Source of the DNA: Nocardia grenadensis NBRC 108939
Lineage (GTDB): Bacteria > Actinomycetota > Actinomycetes > Mycobacteriales > Mycobacteriaceae
DNA length: 50,604 nt
Assembly (NCBI RefSeq): GCF_001613445.1
Contig: NZ_BDCJ01000041.1
Location: 1 to 50,604, forward strand
Reading direction: 5' to 3'
The notes beneath the pieces are model-generated. The model was not told where the DNA came from and did not search any database. It was given only the letters and a program-made list of their open reading frames with translations. The position numbers and the translations under genes are program-made. This document shows, one piece after another, positions 31,401-39,443 of the stretch. The stretch's first letter is position 1. Each line of letters starts with the position of its first letter.

Positions 31401-32913
31401 ATCCGGCGAGTTCGCGCACCATCGCCTGCTGCTCGAGGTTGAGTTCGGCGCCGTCGTGGTTGGCCGCGAACTCCACCAGCGCCGCGTCCACCGCGCTGGC
31501 CGGGAGGGTGCGGCCGCCGGTTTGCAGGCTCGCCGCGATCAACCGCTGCTCGGCGGCCACGATGTCGGGGCTGGTGTAGAGCTGGGCGCGGGTCGGGGTG
31601 TAGACGCTGGTCCCGTCGCTGCGGGCCAGCACTCCGGGCGCGGTCCCGGGGTCCGGAGTTCCGCGCGGGATCGACAACGGTGGAGACAAGGCGGCGTCGA
31701 GGACCTCATCGAGCAGGGTGGCCCACCGGTGCGGGTCGACGCGGCCGCGGAGCTGGCGTTCGGTCTCCGAGCGCAGGTGGTTGATCTGCCAGGTCGCCCG
31801 GGTCTCGGCCACCCTGCCCACCACCTGGGCGGCAACCTCGCGGGCATCGAGAGGTGCACGGTCGGGTGTCGGGTGATTCAGTGAGGCAGCCAGCATGATC
31901 CGCACCGCATCGGCGCCCAGCAGCTGCTCGGCATCGCGACGCCACTGCGCACGCTCCTCGGCGCGGGTGCGCCCCGTCAGCTTCTCCCCGCGAGTCTTGA
32001 GGGTGGCTTCTTGGGCCAGGTCATAGAGGTTATTCGGGGTGGGTTCGCGGCCGTGATCGGCGAGGAACTGCGCGCTGCGACGGGCCAGTTCGGCCTTGAT
32101 GGCCGTCGAGCGTTTCGACCACGCCTCGGTCAGCCGCAGGTCCACGCCCACGGCCTCGCGGACCGGGCGCTTACCGCGGCGGGCGGCCCGGTCGGCGAAC
32201 TGCATACCCAGCCGCAGCTCGAGATGGTGTTCCAACCGGGTGTTGTACAGCTCGGAGGCGGTGACCTTGAACCGGTACATCGCCTTGCCGTCGATGCAGC
32301 CCCACTTCCCATCCGGGCGTTTCACCAGGTTCGACACCACCATGTGCGTATGCAGCAGCGGGTCGCCGGCCCGGGAGGAGCGGTGATCGAACATCGTCGC
32401 GATCAAGCCGCCCTCGACCTCGATCTGGCGCACACTGTTGCGGCCCACCCGGGTCCGCAACACATCACGCTCGAGGAAGGCCACCGTGTCCCGGATCGCG
32501 TCGTAGTGCGCGCCCTCGATCTCGGCGGCGACCTCCGGTGTCCCCAACGCCCACACCGCCGCCACACTTTTGACCGGGGTGAACGTGCAGTCATACCCCG
32601 CCACCGAGCGCCGCGACGGCTGCGAGGCGCGCGCGATCCACCCCGAGAGTTCCCGCTCGTTCAACGGGGCCCGGCCGGTCTCCTCGGTGAACATCCGGAC
32701 CGCGACCTCGGTGCTGATCCGGGCCCGCTGCTCGGCGGGGATCGGGGCGTAGTCGACGCGGCCCTGCTCGACGTTGTATTCGGCGTAGGCGCGGGTGCAT
32801 TCCTGCCGGTAGGAGAACTCGTCGACGGTGTGGACGTGGAACGGCCGGCCCAGCCGCACCGACCGCAGCGCACGGGCTTTCGCCTCGCTGTAGGGGATCT
32901 TCTCCGCCGCCAT
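28402..32913 (-). pseudogene. traA: MobF/TraA relaxase-helicase lacking its N-terminal catalytic part, 1503 aa remaining
   Basis: From ATG 32913 the protein enters directly at MAAEKIPYSEAKARAL, the point normally reached after more than 100 residues in actinobacterial TraA. The catalytic tyrosines and first motif are absent. The second half of the relaxase domain is intact (AGYDCTFTPVKSVAAVWAL; HTHMVVSN with the metal-binding His). A RecD-like helicase follows, with Walker A APAGTGKTT, Walker B LVVLDEVA and motif VI TIDTAQGLTVDTCHG. The tail is a long coiled-coil ending HGYGL. Upstream of 32938 the sequence changes to an unrelated gene tail on the other strand, so the 5' end was removed by a rearrangement. 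Helicase activity could persist. Confidence 0.75.
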
Positions 32914-32944
32914 CGTCGCGGTGATCGCCGAGATCCCGCGGCGG

Positions 32945-33087
32945 TCGCCGCCCGCCGCACCCACGGGCCGCTGCCTACCGTCGACGACTTCGCCGGGGCC
33001 ATCGTCGCCGCGATCGACGCCCCCGCCACCGCGGGACACACCTTCCTCGTCGGCGGGCGCGACTACCTCACCACCACGATGCACTGA
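32945..33087 (+). pseudogene. C-terminal remnant of an NAD(P)-epimerase-like gene
   Basis: The rightward frame ending at 33087 has a coherent tail from about 32945 only: a TVDDFAGAIVAAIDAP helix, then TAGHTFLVGGRDYLTTT and stop. This resembles the end of SDR/NmrA-type epimerases, where a helix and a VGG turn close the domain. Upstream of the junction the same frame is just antisense of traA. It marks the breakpoint that truncated traA. Confidence 0.45.
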
Positions 33088-33105
33088 ACCGACGCGACCC
33101 GCTGG

Positions 33106-33203
33106 TGTCCGCGAATGGATGGTTGATGGACAGATGGCCCGCAGAAACATCGTTGACCAGCGATGATCCAACGCTGCAATGTTCAGGAATGCATCAATTT
33201 GTG
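33106..33203 (+). repeat. Direct repeat copy A flanking the hydrolase gene
   Basis: About 100 bp with roughly 75-80 % identity by eye to 34299-34398. The best conserved blocks are GGTGT(C/T)CGC, GTTGATG, TGACCAGCGATGATCCA and AGGAATGCATCAATTT. It lies after the epimerase-like remnant and before the alpha/beta hydrolase gene. The rest of 33088-33353 holds no gene. Confidence 0.7.
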
Positions 33204-33353
33204 GACAATTTCGAACCGTGTCCGCTCGGCACCCGATCCTCGGCGGCACGGCCTTCGATGCCGATGCCGTGGCCGAAAATATCCACCGGGGCCAGAACAT
33301 GGAGGGGACAATAGGGATATGGACGAGATCGGTGGTGCGGAGGCCAGGGTCTG

Positions 33354-34238
33354 ATGCGACCCCAGTCCACTACACCCGAGAGCCTGCGGGCGGCCGGTAC
33401 ACGGGAGATCACCGTGCGGGGCCGGCGGGCCCGCTACCTCGATGAGGGGGCGGGGGTCCCCGTACTGCTGATCCACGGGACCGCACGCAGCATCGAAGAC
33501 TGGATCGAACAGCATCGGCTGCTCGCCGACCGCGGGCTGCGGGTCATCAGCGTGGATCTGGCCGGCTACGGAGAATCCGCCCCCCTGAGCGAGCGATACA
33601 GTCTTCCCGCGCTGGCGGAGTTCGTCGAAGACTTCCTCGACGCCCTGGAAATCGCGGAGCCGGCGCACGTGGTGGGCAACTCCTTGGGAGGTGCCATCGC
33701 CATGCAACTGGCCGCGCAAGCGCCCGGCCGGGTTCGCTCGCTGGTCCTTGCCGCCCCCGCCGGATTCGGCCGAGAAGTCGCCCTTTCGTTGCGGCTGCTC
33801 ACGATCCCGCCGCTGGGCCGCCTGGTAACGCGTACGTGGAGTCCGCGCACCGCGCGGCGCCTGGAGAAGTCGTTGTTCTACGACGCCGCGATGGTGACCC
33901 CGGAACGGGTCCAACTCGGGTATCGCCTGGCCCGGCGTCCGGAGGGGACGCGGGTTCTCCTCGAGACCTTGACCTCGCTGGGTGGCCCGAGGGGCGCACA
34001 CGCCGGCTGGCGCACGACGCTACTCGACGTTATGGCCGATCGTGCCGTGCCCACGCTTATCGTCTGGGGCGACAAGGACCGCATTCTCCCCTTCGCGCAT
34101 CTCGACGCTGCCCGGACGCGCCTTCCGCACATCCACACCCACCTGTTCAAAGACACCGGGCACGTGCCACAGATCGAACGTGCCGACGAGTTCGCGGCGC
34201 TGGCGACCGAATTCTGGTCAGGCATCTCACCGGCATAG
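33354..34238 (+). CDS. Alpha/beta-hydrolase fold protein, 294 aa
   Basis: The triad is clear: nucleophile S110 in GNSLGG, acid D240 or D242 in VWGDKDRIL, and H270 in DTGHVPQIE. The oxyanion HGTARSIEDW and GYGESAPLSE fit the meta-cleavage-product hydrolase and lipase group. ATG at 33354 with GGAGG ten bases upstream. No signal peptide, so it is cytoplasmic. The substrate cannot be set from sequence. It stands alone between two copies of a 100-bp repeat, as if brought in as a unit. Confidence 0.9.
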   Translation: MRPQSTTPESLRAAGTREITVRGRRARYLDEGAGVPVLLIHGTARSIEDWIEQHRLLADRGLRVISVDLAGYGESAPLSERYSLPALAEFVEDFLDALEIAEPAHVVGNSLGGAIAMQLAAQAPGRVRSLVLAAPAGFGREVALSLRLLTIPPLGRLVTRTWSPRTARRLEKSLFYDAAMVTPERVQLGYRLARRPEGTRVLLETLTSLGGPRGAHAGWRTTLLDVMADRAVPTLIVWGDKDRILPFAHLDAARTRLPHIHTHLFKDTGHVPQIERADEFAALATEFWSGISPA

Positions 34239-34298
34239 CGAACCGATCAAGGCCGGTATCCGCCTGGACCAACGGCAGGGCTGAACAGACGACCCGTC

Positions 34299-34398
34299 GG
34301 TGTTCGCAAAGGGGTCGTTGATGAACGAGTGGATCGGGCTAAACATAGATGACCAGCGATGATCCAGCGCATCAACGTCCAGGAATGCATCAATTTAT
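34299..34398 (+). repeat. Direct repeat copy B
   Basis: Second copy of the 33106-33203 repeat, starting 60 bases after the hydrolase stop and upstream of the small secreted protein. The 34239-34587 interval holds only this repeat and a probable promoter; no gene is seen. Confidence 0.7.
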
Positions 34399-34587
34399 GA
34401 ACATGGCGCGGCGGCTGTGAGCAACAGCAAGTAGCGGAAGGCTCGTTGGTCAGCATGGAATCGGGAAGGCAAGGATGTTCACGGAATGCGAAAAGTGAAG
34501 TGCGCGTGTAACAAAGCCGGCCAAGCCGTCGATGAGCGTTCGGATCCGCTCCCGCGGATCGAAACCTTGTAGGAAGGCATGTTCCAG

Positions 34588-34809
34588 ATGAACCGTGTTT
34601 CCCGGATCAGTGTCGGCGCGCTCCTGTTCGGCGCCGTACTGCTGCCGATGGCGCCCGCGCAGGCCCAGACCATCGCGCAGCCCGCCACTGGAACGCTGTC
34701 TGCAACCCGGTCGGTCGCCAACGACGGCACCGGCTCGTCCACGCAATCGCTAATCTGCACGATCCTGCGGCTGGTGCACATGAACCAGGGCCCCGCACAG
34801 TGCCAGTAG
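34588..34809 (+). CDS. Small secreted protein, 73 aa
   Basis: ATG at 34588 with AGGAAGG about ten bases upstream (ATG 34579 is too close to it). A Sec signal peptide is evident: MNR, then hydrophobic ISVGALLFGAVLLPMAPAQA with an A-Q-A cleavage site near residue 27. The mature part is about 46 residues, Ser/Thr/Gln rich, with two Cys (LICTILRL and the last-but-one residue) that could form a disulfide. Followed by a strong terminator. Function unknown. Confidence 0.75.
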   Translation: MNRVSRISVGALLFGAVLLPMAPAQAQTIAQPATGTLSATRSVANDGTGSSTQSLICTILRLVHMNQGPAQCQ

Positions 34810-34856
34810 CCTCTTCGATGCCCTGCAGCCAGGGCGTGTAGCGAGGTAGTTGAGGG

Positions 34857-34884
34857 GGGTGGCACCGCGTACGCGGTGCCACCC
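34857..34884 (+). terminator. Terminator of the small secreted protein gene
   Basis: GGGTGGCACCGCGT at 34857-34870 is the exact complement of 34871-34884, a 14-bp arm palindrome folding as a hairpin with a tiny loop, 47 bases past the stop. It also faces the end of the convergent lipoprotein gene. Confidence 0.75.
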
Positions 34885-34999
34885 TCAACAGTCTTGACCA
34901 GCCGGAAGCCCCCGCCGCGCCAACGGGTATGGGGCACCGACCACAGATCCTTCCGGGCCCGCCCCGCTGATACGGGCAGTAACTGGCGCCCGGATCGGC

Positions 35000-35593
35000 C
35001 TAAGAGGCGCAGCCGATTTCGCGGCCGACATCGGCGGGGACTCCATGCCTGTTCACGCAGTCGAGGCCCTCGCCGACATCGATCACCCGCCAGTGGGTGT
35101 GCCCGTCCTGTTCGGAGTACTCGAACAGGTACATGACCGGGTGCAGAGTGCCTTCCGGATACGACATCGCCGAGGCGAAGGAGCCGCTGCATCGTGCTTG
35201 CTCGAGACGGGCCAAGGGATAGCGAGGCAAGCCCGTCATCCGCAACGTGGTGATCAAGTACTCATCGGTCACCTCAGCGCAGGGATCGGCCACCGGCGGA
35301 GCGGGCGACTCTGGAGGATCGGCCACCGGCGACGCAGCCGGCGGTGCGGGCACAGCCGATGGATCAGGCGCCGGCGCTGCGGCCGGGGGTGCGGGCACAG
35401 CCGAAGGACCGGGCGCCGCAGAAGCAACGGGCTCGGTTCCTCCCTCGGCGGGCTCGGGGGTTTCCGTCCCCGAGGTGGTGGCCGCGACGGTACCCGGTGC
35501 CGATGCCCTCGGGGTTTCGCTTTCCCCACCACACGCTGAGACAGATATCGCGCAGGCGGCTGTAAACGCGGTGAGTAGTGCGGTTCGGGTCAC
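35000..35593 (-). CDS. Lipoprotein with Pro/Ala-rich spacer, 197 aa
   Basis: GTG at 35593 with GGGAGAT upstream. Signal peptide TRTALLTAFTAACAISVSAC with a lipobox ending at C21 (V-S-A-C), so it should be lipid-anchored outside the membrane. Residues about 25-95 are a Pro/Ala/Val-rich spacer with repeats of PAPPAA and SAVPAPPAA. The C-terminal 100 residues form a globular domain with four Cys (DPCAEVTDEYL, EQARCSGSF, GLDCVNRHG, REIGCAS), likely two disulfides. This is the layout of mycobacterial and nocardial DUF3558-like lipoproteins; the family label is a suggestion. The frame beyond 35593 is not coding. Confidence 0.8.
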   Translation of the reverse strand: MTRTALLTAFTAACAISVSACGGESETPRASAPGTVAATTSGTETPEPAEGGTEPVASAAPGPSAVPAPPAAAPAPDPSAVPAPPAASPVADPPESPAPPVADPCAEVTDEYLITTLRMTGLPRYPLARLEQARCSGSFASAMSYPEGTLHPVMYLFEYSEQDGHTHWRVIDVGEGLDCVNRHGVPADVGREIGCAS

Positions 35594-35703
35594 GAGATCT
35601 CCCTGGTATGGCCCAACCTCAGGACCGCCACGGTAAGGCGCGGCACTGGAAGCCGGGATTTCGAACGGTTCGTGTTGTCGGGCCCGACGCGGTAGGGAAA
35701 GGC

Positions 35704-36069
35704 TCAGTCCCGGTAGATCGTGACGTAGGCGTTGGTGGCGGTCCCGACGCTCATCGGGCCCAAGCACGAGGCCGTGCCGTGTCCGGACGGGCCGAACGAG
35801 CCACTCCACGAACCCTGGTACGCGCCGATGGTCACGAGCGGAAAGGCGTTCGGCATGGGGTGCAGGCCGAAACACTCCACGATCAGCGCGTACTCCCGGC
35901 CCGCGGGGCCGTCGTCGTGGCAGGCCGCCGACGCGCCGGTGAAGTCCCGCGTGACAGTACAGTCCTGCGGCGCGGCCTGAGCCGACCCGGCCCCGAACAC
36001 CGTGGCGAAACCCGACACCACAGCGGCGGCCACCACAGCCCGCACAGCGACCATTGCCTTGCTATTCAT
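35704..36069 (-). CDS. Small secreted protein, 121 aa
   Basis: ATG at 36069 with GAAGGGG upstream. Signal peptide: MNSKAMVAV followed by a hydrophobic VVAAAVVSGFATVFGAGSAQA with an A-Q-A cleavage site near residue 33. The mature part (about 88 residues) is beta-rich with four Cys (QDCTVTRDF, ACHDDGP, VECFGLHP, ASCLGPM), probably two disulfides. It precedes the lipoprotein gene in the same direction, 110 bases away; the two exported proteins may be coexpressed. Function unknown. Confidence 0.78.
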   Translation of the reverse strand: MNSKAMVAVRAVVAAAVVSGFATVFGAGSAQAAPQDCTVTRDFTGASAACHDDGPAGREYALIVECFGLHPMPNAFPLVTIGAYQGSWSGSFGPSGHGTASCLGPMSVGTATNAYVTIYRD

Positions 36070-36394
36070 ATGAAACCCCTTCTCCCACATTGCTTCACTG
36101 TCGCCTGATCATCGATGGCCAACCGCGAGTCGTTACCGGAAGAAACAACACAGCAGCCGCACCCGGTCTGTTCCGCCCCCCGGCCGCCGGCAACCAGGCA
36201 CGGATCAGCTCCGCTCCGGGCACCCGGACCATGCCATCGAGACCGGGTTGGGGGACGCATCCACCCGGGCGTTTCCGCCCACGCCGAAGGTTCGCGATAT
36301 CCATCGTTTTAGAGACTCTCGGTGGAGGTCTGGACTGGCTCGGCTGGGGCCGCGTCGGATCTCTTCGGAGATCATCCGGCGATCAGGGTGCGGA
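36070..36394. other. 325-bp interval without a supported gene
   Basis: Between the start of the secreted-protein gene and the end of the 36395-37297 gene. Open frames here lack ribosome sites and start in several directions. I see no hairpin or repeat; only the promoter of the secreted-protein gene is expected. Confidence 0.6.
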
Positions 36395-37297
36395 TCATGG
36401 GGATTCAATCTCCTGAAGGATCACACGCTGCTGCTGGAAAGGGGGTGTCGCCGGATAGGGTCGGCCGCGGGATTTCCACCAGACAGCGCATGACGATGGT
36501 GAAGGCACGGCCGCTGCGACAGTCTTATACATCGGCATCCAGATCTCCGGATCGAGCGGACCGCCATCCAATGGGAGCGGCGTATCCGGGTCAACGGCTG
36601 CGTACGCCCGGACCGGATTAGTGAAGACGGTTCGCTTCACTACGACCTCGCGTTCGAACAGCTCGCTGTCGACGGTGAGAACTCCTTCCTCAACGAGCAT
36701 CCGGACTAGAAGCAGGGTCAGCTCCGTGCAGTCGACGATCCGTGTCACGATTCCTGCGGCTGCCTTGTAGCGCTGCTCGATGCTGAGTCCCTTCGACTCC
36801 GTCTCCTTGTCGTCAGCGTGTACGACATCGCCGTACAGCCACGCGTACATGAGGTCCTGGTCCGAAGCAGCGCCCTGGTCCGTCACGATGTAGTACGCCT
36901 GGGCAGACGCGTCGCGTGTCGCCACAGCCGCCCACACTTTGTGCCACTCTCCGATCGGCAATACGTAGTCGGGGAAGTCCGCCGCAGGCACGAGGGCCGC
37001 GATGGAATTGAGCACCTTGGAGTAGTGGAGTTCCTCGCTGTCGAGAATGAGCGGCCGGATCCGGGCCGCGAGGGATTCAAGCAGCTCTTCCGCCGGAAAC
37101 TCCTCGCGATGGACGTAGGTGACTTCACCGGTCCGGTGGTTATGTGTCACCGACACGTTCATCTGCCCGACGTGCAGTTTCTCGAGAAGTTGCTTCTGCT
37201 CGCGCCATAGCGAGTGGGCTGTGATCCGGCGGGCACGAAGCACGAACGCCTTCAGCCTCTGCTCATGAGTGAAGCTCTGACGCTTCGGTTTACCCAT
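36395..37297 (-). CDS. Hypothetical protein, 300 aa
   Basis: ATG at 37297 (MGKPKRQSF); the frame to 37402 has no support. The first 35 residues are basic. A central region is strand- and helix-mixed with a marked aromatic/acidic stretch (VWAAVATRDASAQAYYIVTD, then QDLMYAWLYGDVVHADD). A helical part with YKAAAGIVTRIVDCTELTLL follows. The C-terminal 40 residues are poorly conserved-looking. No membrane segment or known motif. It stands apart from its neighbours and could be a lone accessory gene. Function unknown. Confidence 0.7.
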   Translation of the reverse strand: MGKPKRQSFTHEQRLKAFVLRARRITAHSLWREQKQLLEKLHVGQMNVSVTHNHRTGEVTYVHREEFPAEELLESLAARIRPLILDSEELHYSKVLNSIAALVPAADFPDYVLPIGEWHKVWAAVATRDASAQAYYIVTDQGAASDQDLMYAWLYGDVVHADDKETESKGLSIEQRYKAAAGIVTRIVDCTELTLLLVRMLVEEGVLTVDSELFEREVVVKRTVFTNPVRAYAAVDPDTPLPLDGGPLDPEIWMPMYKTVAAAVPSPSSCAVWWKSRGRPYPATPPFQQQRVILQEIESP

Positions 37298-37518
37298 AGC
37301 AGGATCGTAGGCTCCAGGTAAGCGGAACCTATCGGCCTTCACCTCTGGGCAGCCAGACCGATATTGCGACAGGCTTACGCGACGTGATCCACCGAGCTTC
37401 ATCCTGGTCGATGCGCTGTGTCTCGAATCCTTGGTTACGAGACGACGCGCGTAGTCGACCTGGCGGCCGGACCGGTTGGGGCGAAGACTGGAGCAGGGGC
37501 ACGAGGAAGGAAGGTGTC

Positions 37519-37692
37519 ATGTCCAAGTCCGGCGGAAAGGGCGGCGGGAAGATGACCACCGCCGCGGCCTCACGCATTCAGTCCGCATCGGCGAAGAACT
37601 CAAGCAGCAGCTCGGCGAAATCGGGCTTCGCATCCCGGGCCCAGTCCAGCGCAGCGAAGGGCGCCGGTGGAAAGGGATCCGGGAAGAAGTAG
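37519..37692 (+). CDS. Small Lys/Gly/Ser-rich SMP-like protein, 57 aa
   Basis: ATG at 37519 with GAAGGAAGG upstream. The product has a Gly/Lys start (SKSGGKGGGK) and then MTTAAASRIQSASAK and SGFASRAQSSAAK, the two-part signature of the seed-maturation-protein-like (SMP) domain seen in small actinobacterial proteins, with a Gly/Lys tail. Such proteins are thought to be flexible and stress-linked. It is unusual on a plasmid. Single gene, no operon. Confidence 0.72.
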   Translation: MSKSGGKGGGKMTTAAASRIQSASAKNSSSSSAKSGFASRAQSSAAKGAGGKGSGKK

Positions 37693-37776
37693 GGCTCTCG
37701 ATTGGGTATCCGGATGGGGGTAGCCGTAGCATCGGCCGAATTTCGGGCGGATATGCCGTAGTCGGCTCCCCCCCCC

Positions 37777-38124
37777 TCAGAGGGGTTCGAGCATTGGGAA
37801 GCCCGCGACCCACTTTTCGAGTTCGCTCTCAACCTGGAGCTTCTCGACCAGTTCGGAACTGGCCGGCCACGGCGCGCCGGTGATCGAGATGGTGCGGCGC
37901 GGTACCTCTTCGACCTCAGCGGACCAGAACGTGTGATCGACCTTCGTCACCGTCACATTCAGATTCCCGGCACTTCCCTCGAAGCTGAGGTCATCGCCTA
38001 CGCGAGGCAGAGCCAGCCCGTTGACGACAAATCCGATGTCGTCCTTGCCGGGGACCGGAATCCAAAGGTCATACCGGGCCGGGCCGACCAGGGACAGAGG
38101 TTGCGCAGTCTCATCGAGTGTCAC
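37777..38124 (-). CDS. Hypothetical beta-rich protein, 115 aa
   Basis: GTG at 38124, without a clear ribosome site, so it may be leaderless or start a few codons later. The product is a single beta-rich domain (ARYDLWIPVPGKDDIGFVVN, then NLNVTVTKVDHTFWSAEVEE) with a helical end. It is acidic and has no signal peptide. I do not recognise it. It converges on the SMP-like gene. Confidence 0.65.
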   Translation of the reverse strand: MTLDETAQPLSLVGPARYDLWIPVPGKDDIGFVVNGLALPRVGDDLSFEGSAGNLNVTVTKVDHTFWSAEVEEVPRRTISITGAPWPASSELVEKLQVESELEKWVAGFPMLEPL

Positions 38125-38299
38125 GATCTACATCGTCGGCTACCCTCTTCGCCTCTGTACCCGGATTGCCCGACCAGGGACGAGATAGGTTCCTCCGGCC
38201 GTAGCCACCCTCATCGGTCACGCCGACATGAAATCACCTGAAGGCCAACTGCTCGATGTTCCGCGCGCTCAGCGCCGGATCGGGCCGACAACAAAGCCC

Positions 38300-38662
38300 T
38301 CAACGGCCCGGATGCTCCTCTCGCCCGCCGGGTTCGGTCCGGGCGATTCCGGCGGCGGTGAGTTGGTCGAGGACCCGCTGCACCGTGGATGGGTCGACCC
38401 CCGCGACGGCCGCGAGATCCTCGGCCGGCCACGGCCCGGGTCCGTGCCGTTCGACGACGCCGAAGAGCTGCTGGGTCGCCGCCAGGTCGTGGATCTGCTC
38501 CGCGATGGGGCGCAGCTCGGCGAGCAGGGCATCGAGCCACTCCGCCATGGCGCCGTCGTGCTCGTGCGCGCGTTCGTGCTCGGCCTGGGTGACCAGGCCG
38601 TCGAGAATGGCCGCTGCCTCGGTGATGGGTCTGTTGCGGCGCGCGTCCTCGTCCGCACCCAT
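38300..38662 (-). CDS. Small winged-helix protein beside iteron modules, 120 aa
   Basis: ATG at 38662 with GGAGGAC and GAAGGC upstream; ATG 38701 is an alternative. The first 65 residues are a charged helix (AAILDGLVTQAEHERAHEHD). The C-terminal half is a winged helix (QQLFGVVERHGPGPWPAED, LAAVAGVDPSTVQRVLDQL, TAAGIARTEPGG) of the MarR/ROK-type pattern. The direct upstream region carries two copies of a structured module with 12-bp iterons. The likeliest reading is a regulator or initiator that binds those repeats. Confidence 0.75.
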   Translation of the reverse strand: MGADEDARRNRPITEAAAILDGLVTQAEHERAHEHDGAMAEWLDALLAELRPIAEQIHDLAATQQLFGVVERHGPGPWPAEDLAAVAGVDPSTVQRVLDQLTAAGIARTEPGGREEHPGR

Positions 38663-38756
38663 GCCTTCGAGTGTCCTCCGCCGCTGGCCGGGCTGCCGCA
38701 CCCGGTCCGGCGGAAGGGGTGGCGGGTTCTCGCCGCCCTTGCACCGGTGGAATTTT

Positions 38757-38909
38757 TACGTGGGGAACTACGTGGGGAGTTACGTGCGGTTTTACGTGGG
38801 CCGATCAAAACACCCCACGGGCGTCTGGACGGAAAGGCCCCGCGACCTGCGCAGGGGTGGAACGGGGGTTACCCAGGAATGTATGTCTCTTATACATAGA
38901 GAGACATAC
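38757..38909. repeat. Iteron module 1: four 12-bp iterons, conserved box and palindrome
   Basis: TACGTG begins at 38757, 38769, 38781 and 38793, an exact 12-bp period. GATCAAAACAC follows at 38803-38813. A perfect 10-bp inverted repeat GTATGTCTCT (38881-38890) and AGAGACATAC (38900-38909) closes the module. The whole layout is repeated 225 bp later. Confidence 0.85.
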
Positions 38910-38981
38910 TCCGGACAGGGCGCCGTGTCCGTTCGGAGGTGCCTGGCGGGTTTTCGCCACCGCTGGTCCGATGAGATTTTT

Positions 38982-39130
38982 TCCGTGCCGTATTCGGTGC
39001 TACCCTCGGTGCCCTATTCCGTGATGTGATCAAAACACATCACCTTTACTGGCCGGAAATGCCCGGTGACCTGCGGCGGAGGTGGAGGGGGTCACCCAGG
39101 ATTGTATGTCTATATACATAGAGACATACA
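38982..39130. repeat. Iteron module 2 (diverged copy, 225-bp offset)
   Basis: T(C/T)CGTG-type hexamers (TCCGTG, TCGGTG, TCGGTG, TCCGTG) begin at 38982, 38994, 39006 and 39018. GATCAAAACAC is at 39028-39038, the same distance from the last iteron as in module 1. TGTATGTCT (39103-39111) and AGACATACA (39122-39130) form the palindrome. The pieces between are also similar (GACCTGC, ACCCAGGA). Confidence 0.85.
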
Positions 39131-39220
39131 TCCGCCGTACAGAGACTTTCCGCGGCGTCGGACGATGATCAGCATCTGAGCGGGGAAGAATCGGGGAGTG
39201 AGCCACCTGCTCCGACCGCC

Positions 39221-39418
39221 GTGTCGGTGGCCGATGAGATATTCGACTGCATGGCCTTTCCCGGCACCGACCTCACTCCACCGTGCTGCCACAGCGTGAC
39301 CATCACCGCACTGCACGACTGGAGCTGCCCGAACTACCAGCCGCCTGCGCCCCCAGCGCCGGCCTGGGTTTGGTACGAGGACTTCGGAGACGATCCCTCC
39401 GACTCCCACGGAGATTGA
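39221..39418 (+). CDS. Possible small Cys-rich protein, 65 aa
   Basis: GTG at 39221, no convincing ribosome site. The product has a Cys-rich centre (TDLTPPCCHSVTITALHDWS, then CPNYQPPAPP) and an acidic end. Third-position GC is high and it fits between the iteron modules and the convergent membrane-protein gene, but a chance frame cannot be excluded. Confidence 0.35.
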   Translation: MSVADEIFDCMAFPGTDLTPPCCHSVTITALHDWSCPNYQPPAPPAPAWVWYEDFGDDPSDSHGD

Positions 39419-39443
39419 ACCCGCTCGTGCGGCGAGCAGGTCC

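Noticed and set aside
28594..31884. Rightward frame of 1096 codons inside traA
   Set aside because: Antisense shadow of the TraA helicase; Gly/Val-rich low-information sequence.
32011..33087. Whole rightward 358-codon frame as one gene
   Set aside because: Only the last 48 codons look like protein; the rest is the antisense of traA. The tail alone is listed as a remnant.
38218..38238. A 21-bp match (one mismatch) to the tnpA start region at 49653-49673, as a second Tn3 end
   Set aside because: Similarity stops after about 45 bp; there is no inverted repeat and no transposase sequence nearby. It could be a tiny relic but is not enough for a call.
38211..38744. Arg-rich leftward frame overlapping the winged-helix gene
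   Set aside because: Out-of-frame shadow with low-complexity Arg/Gly/Ala composition; the 38300-38662 frame has the HTH and ribosome site.
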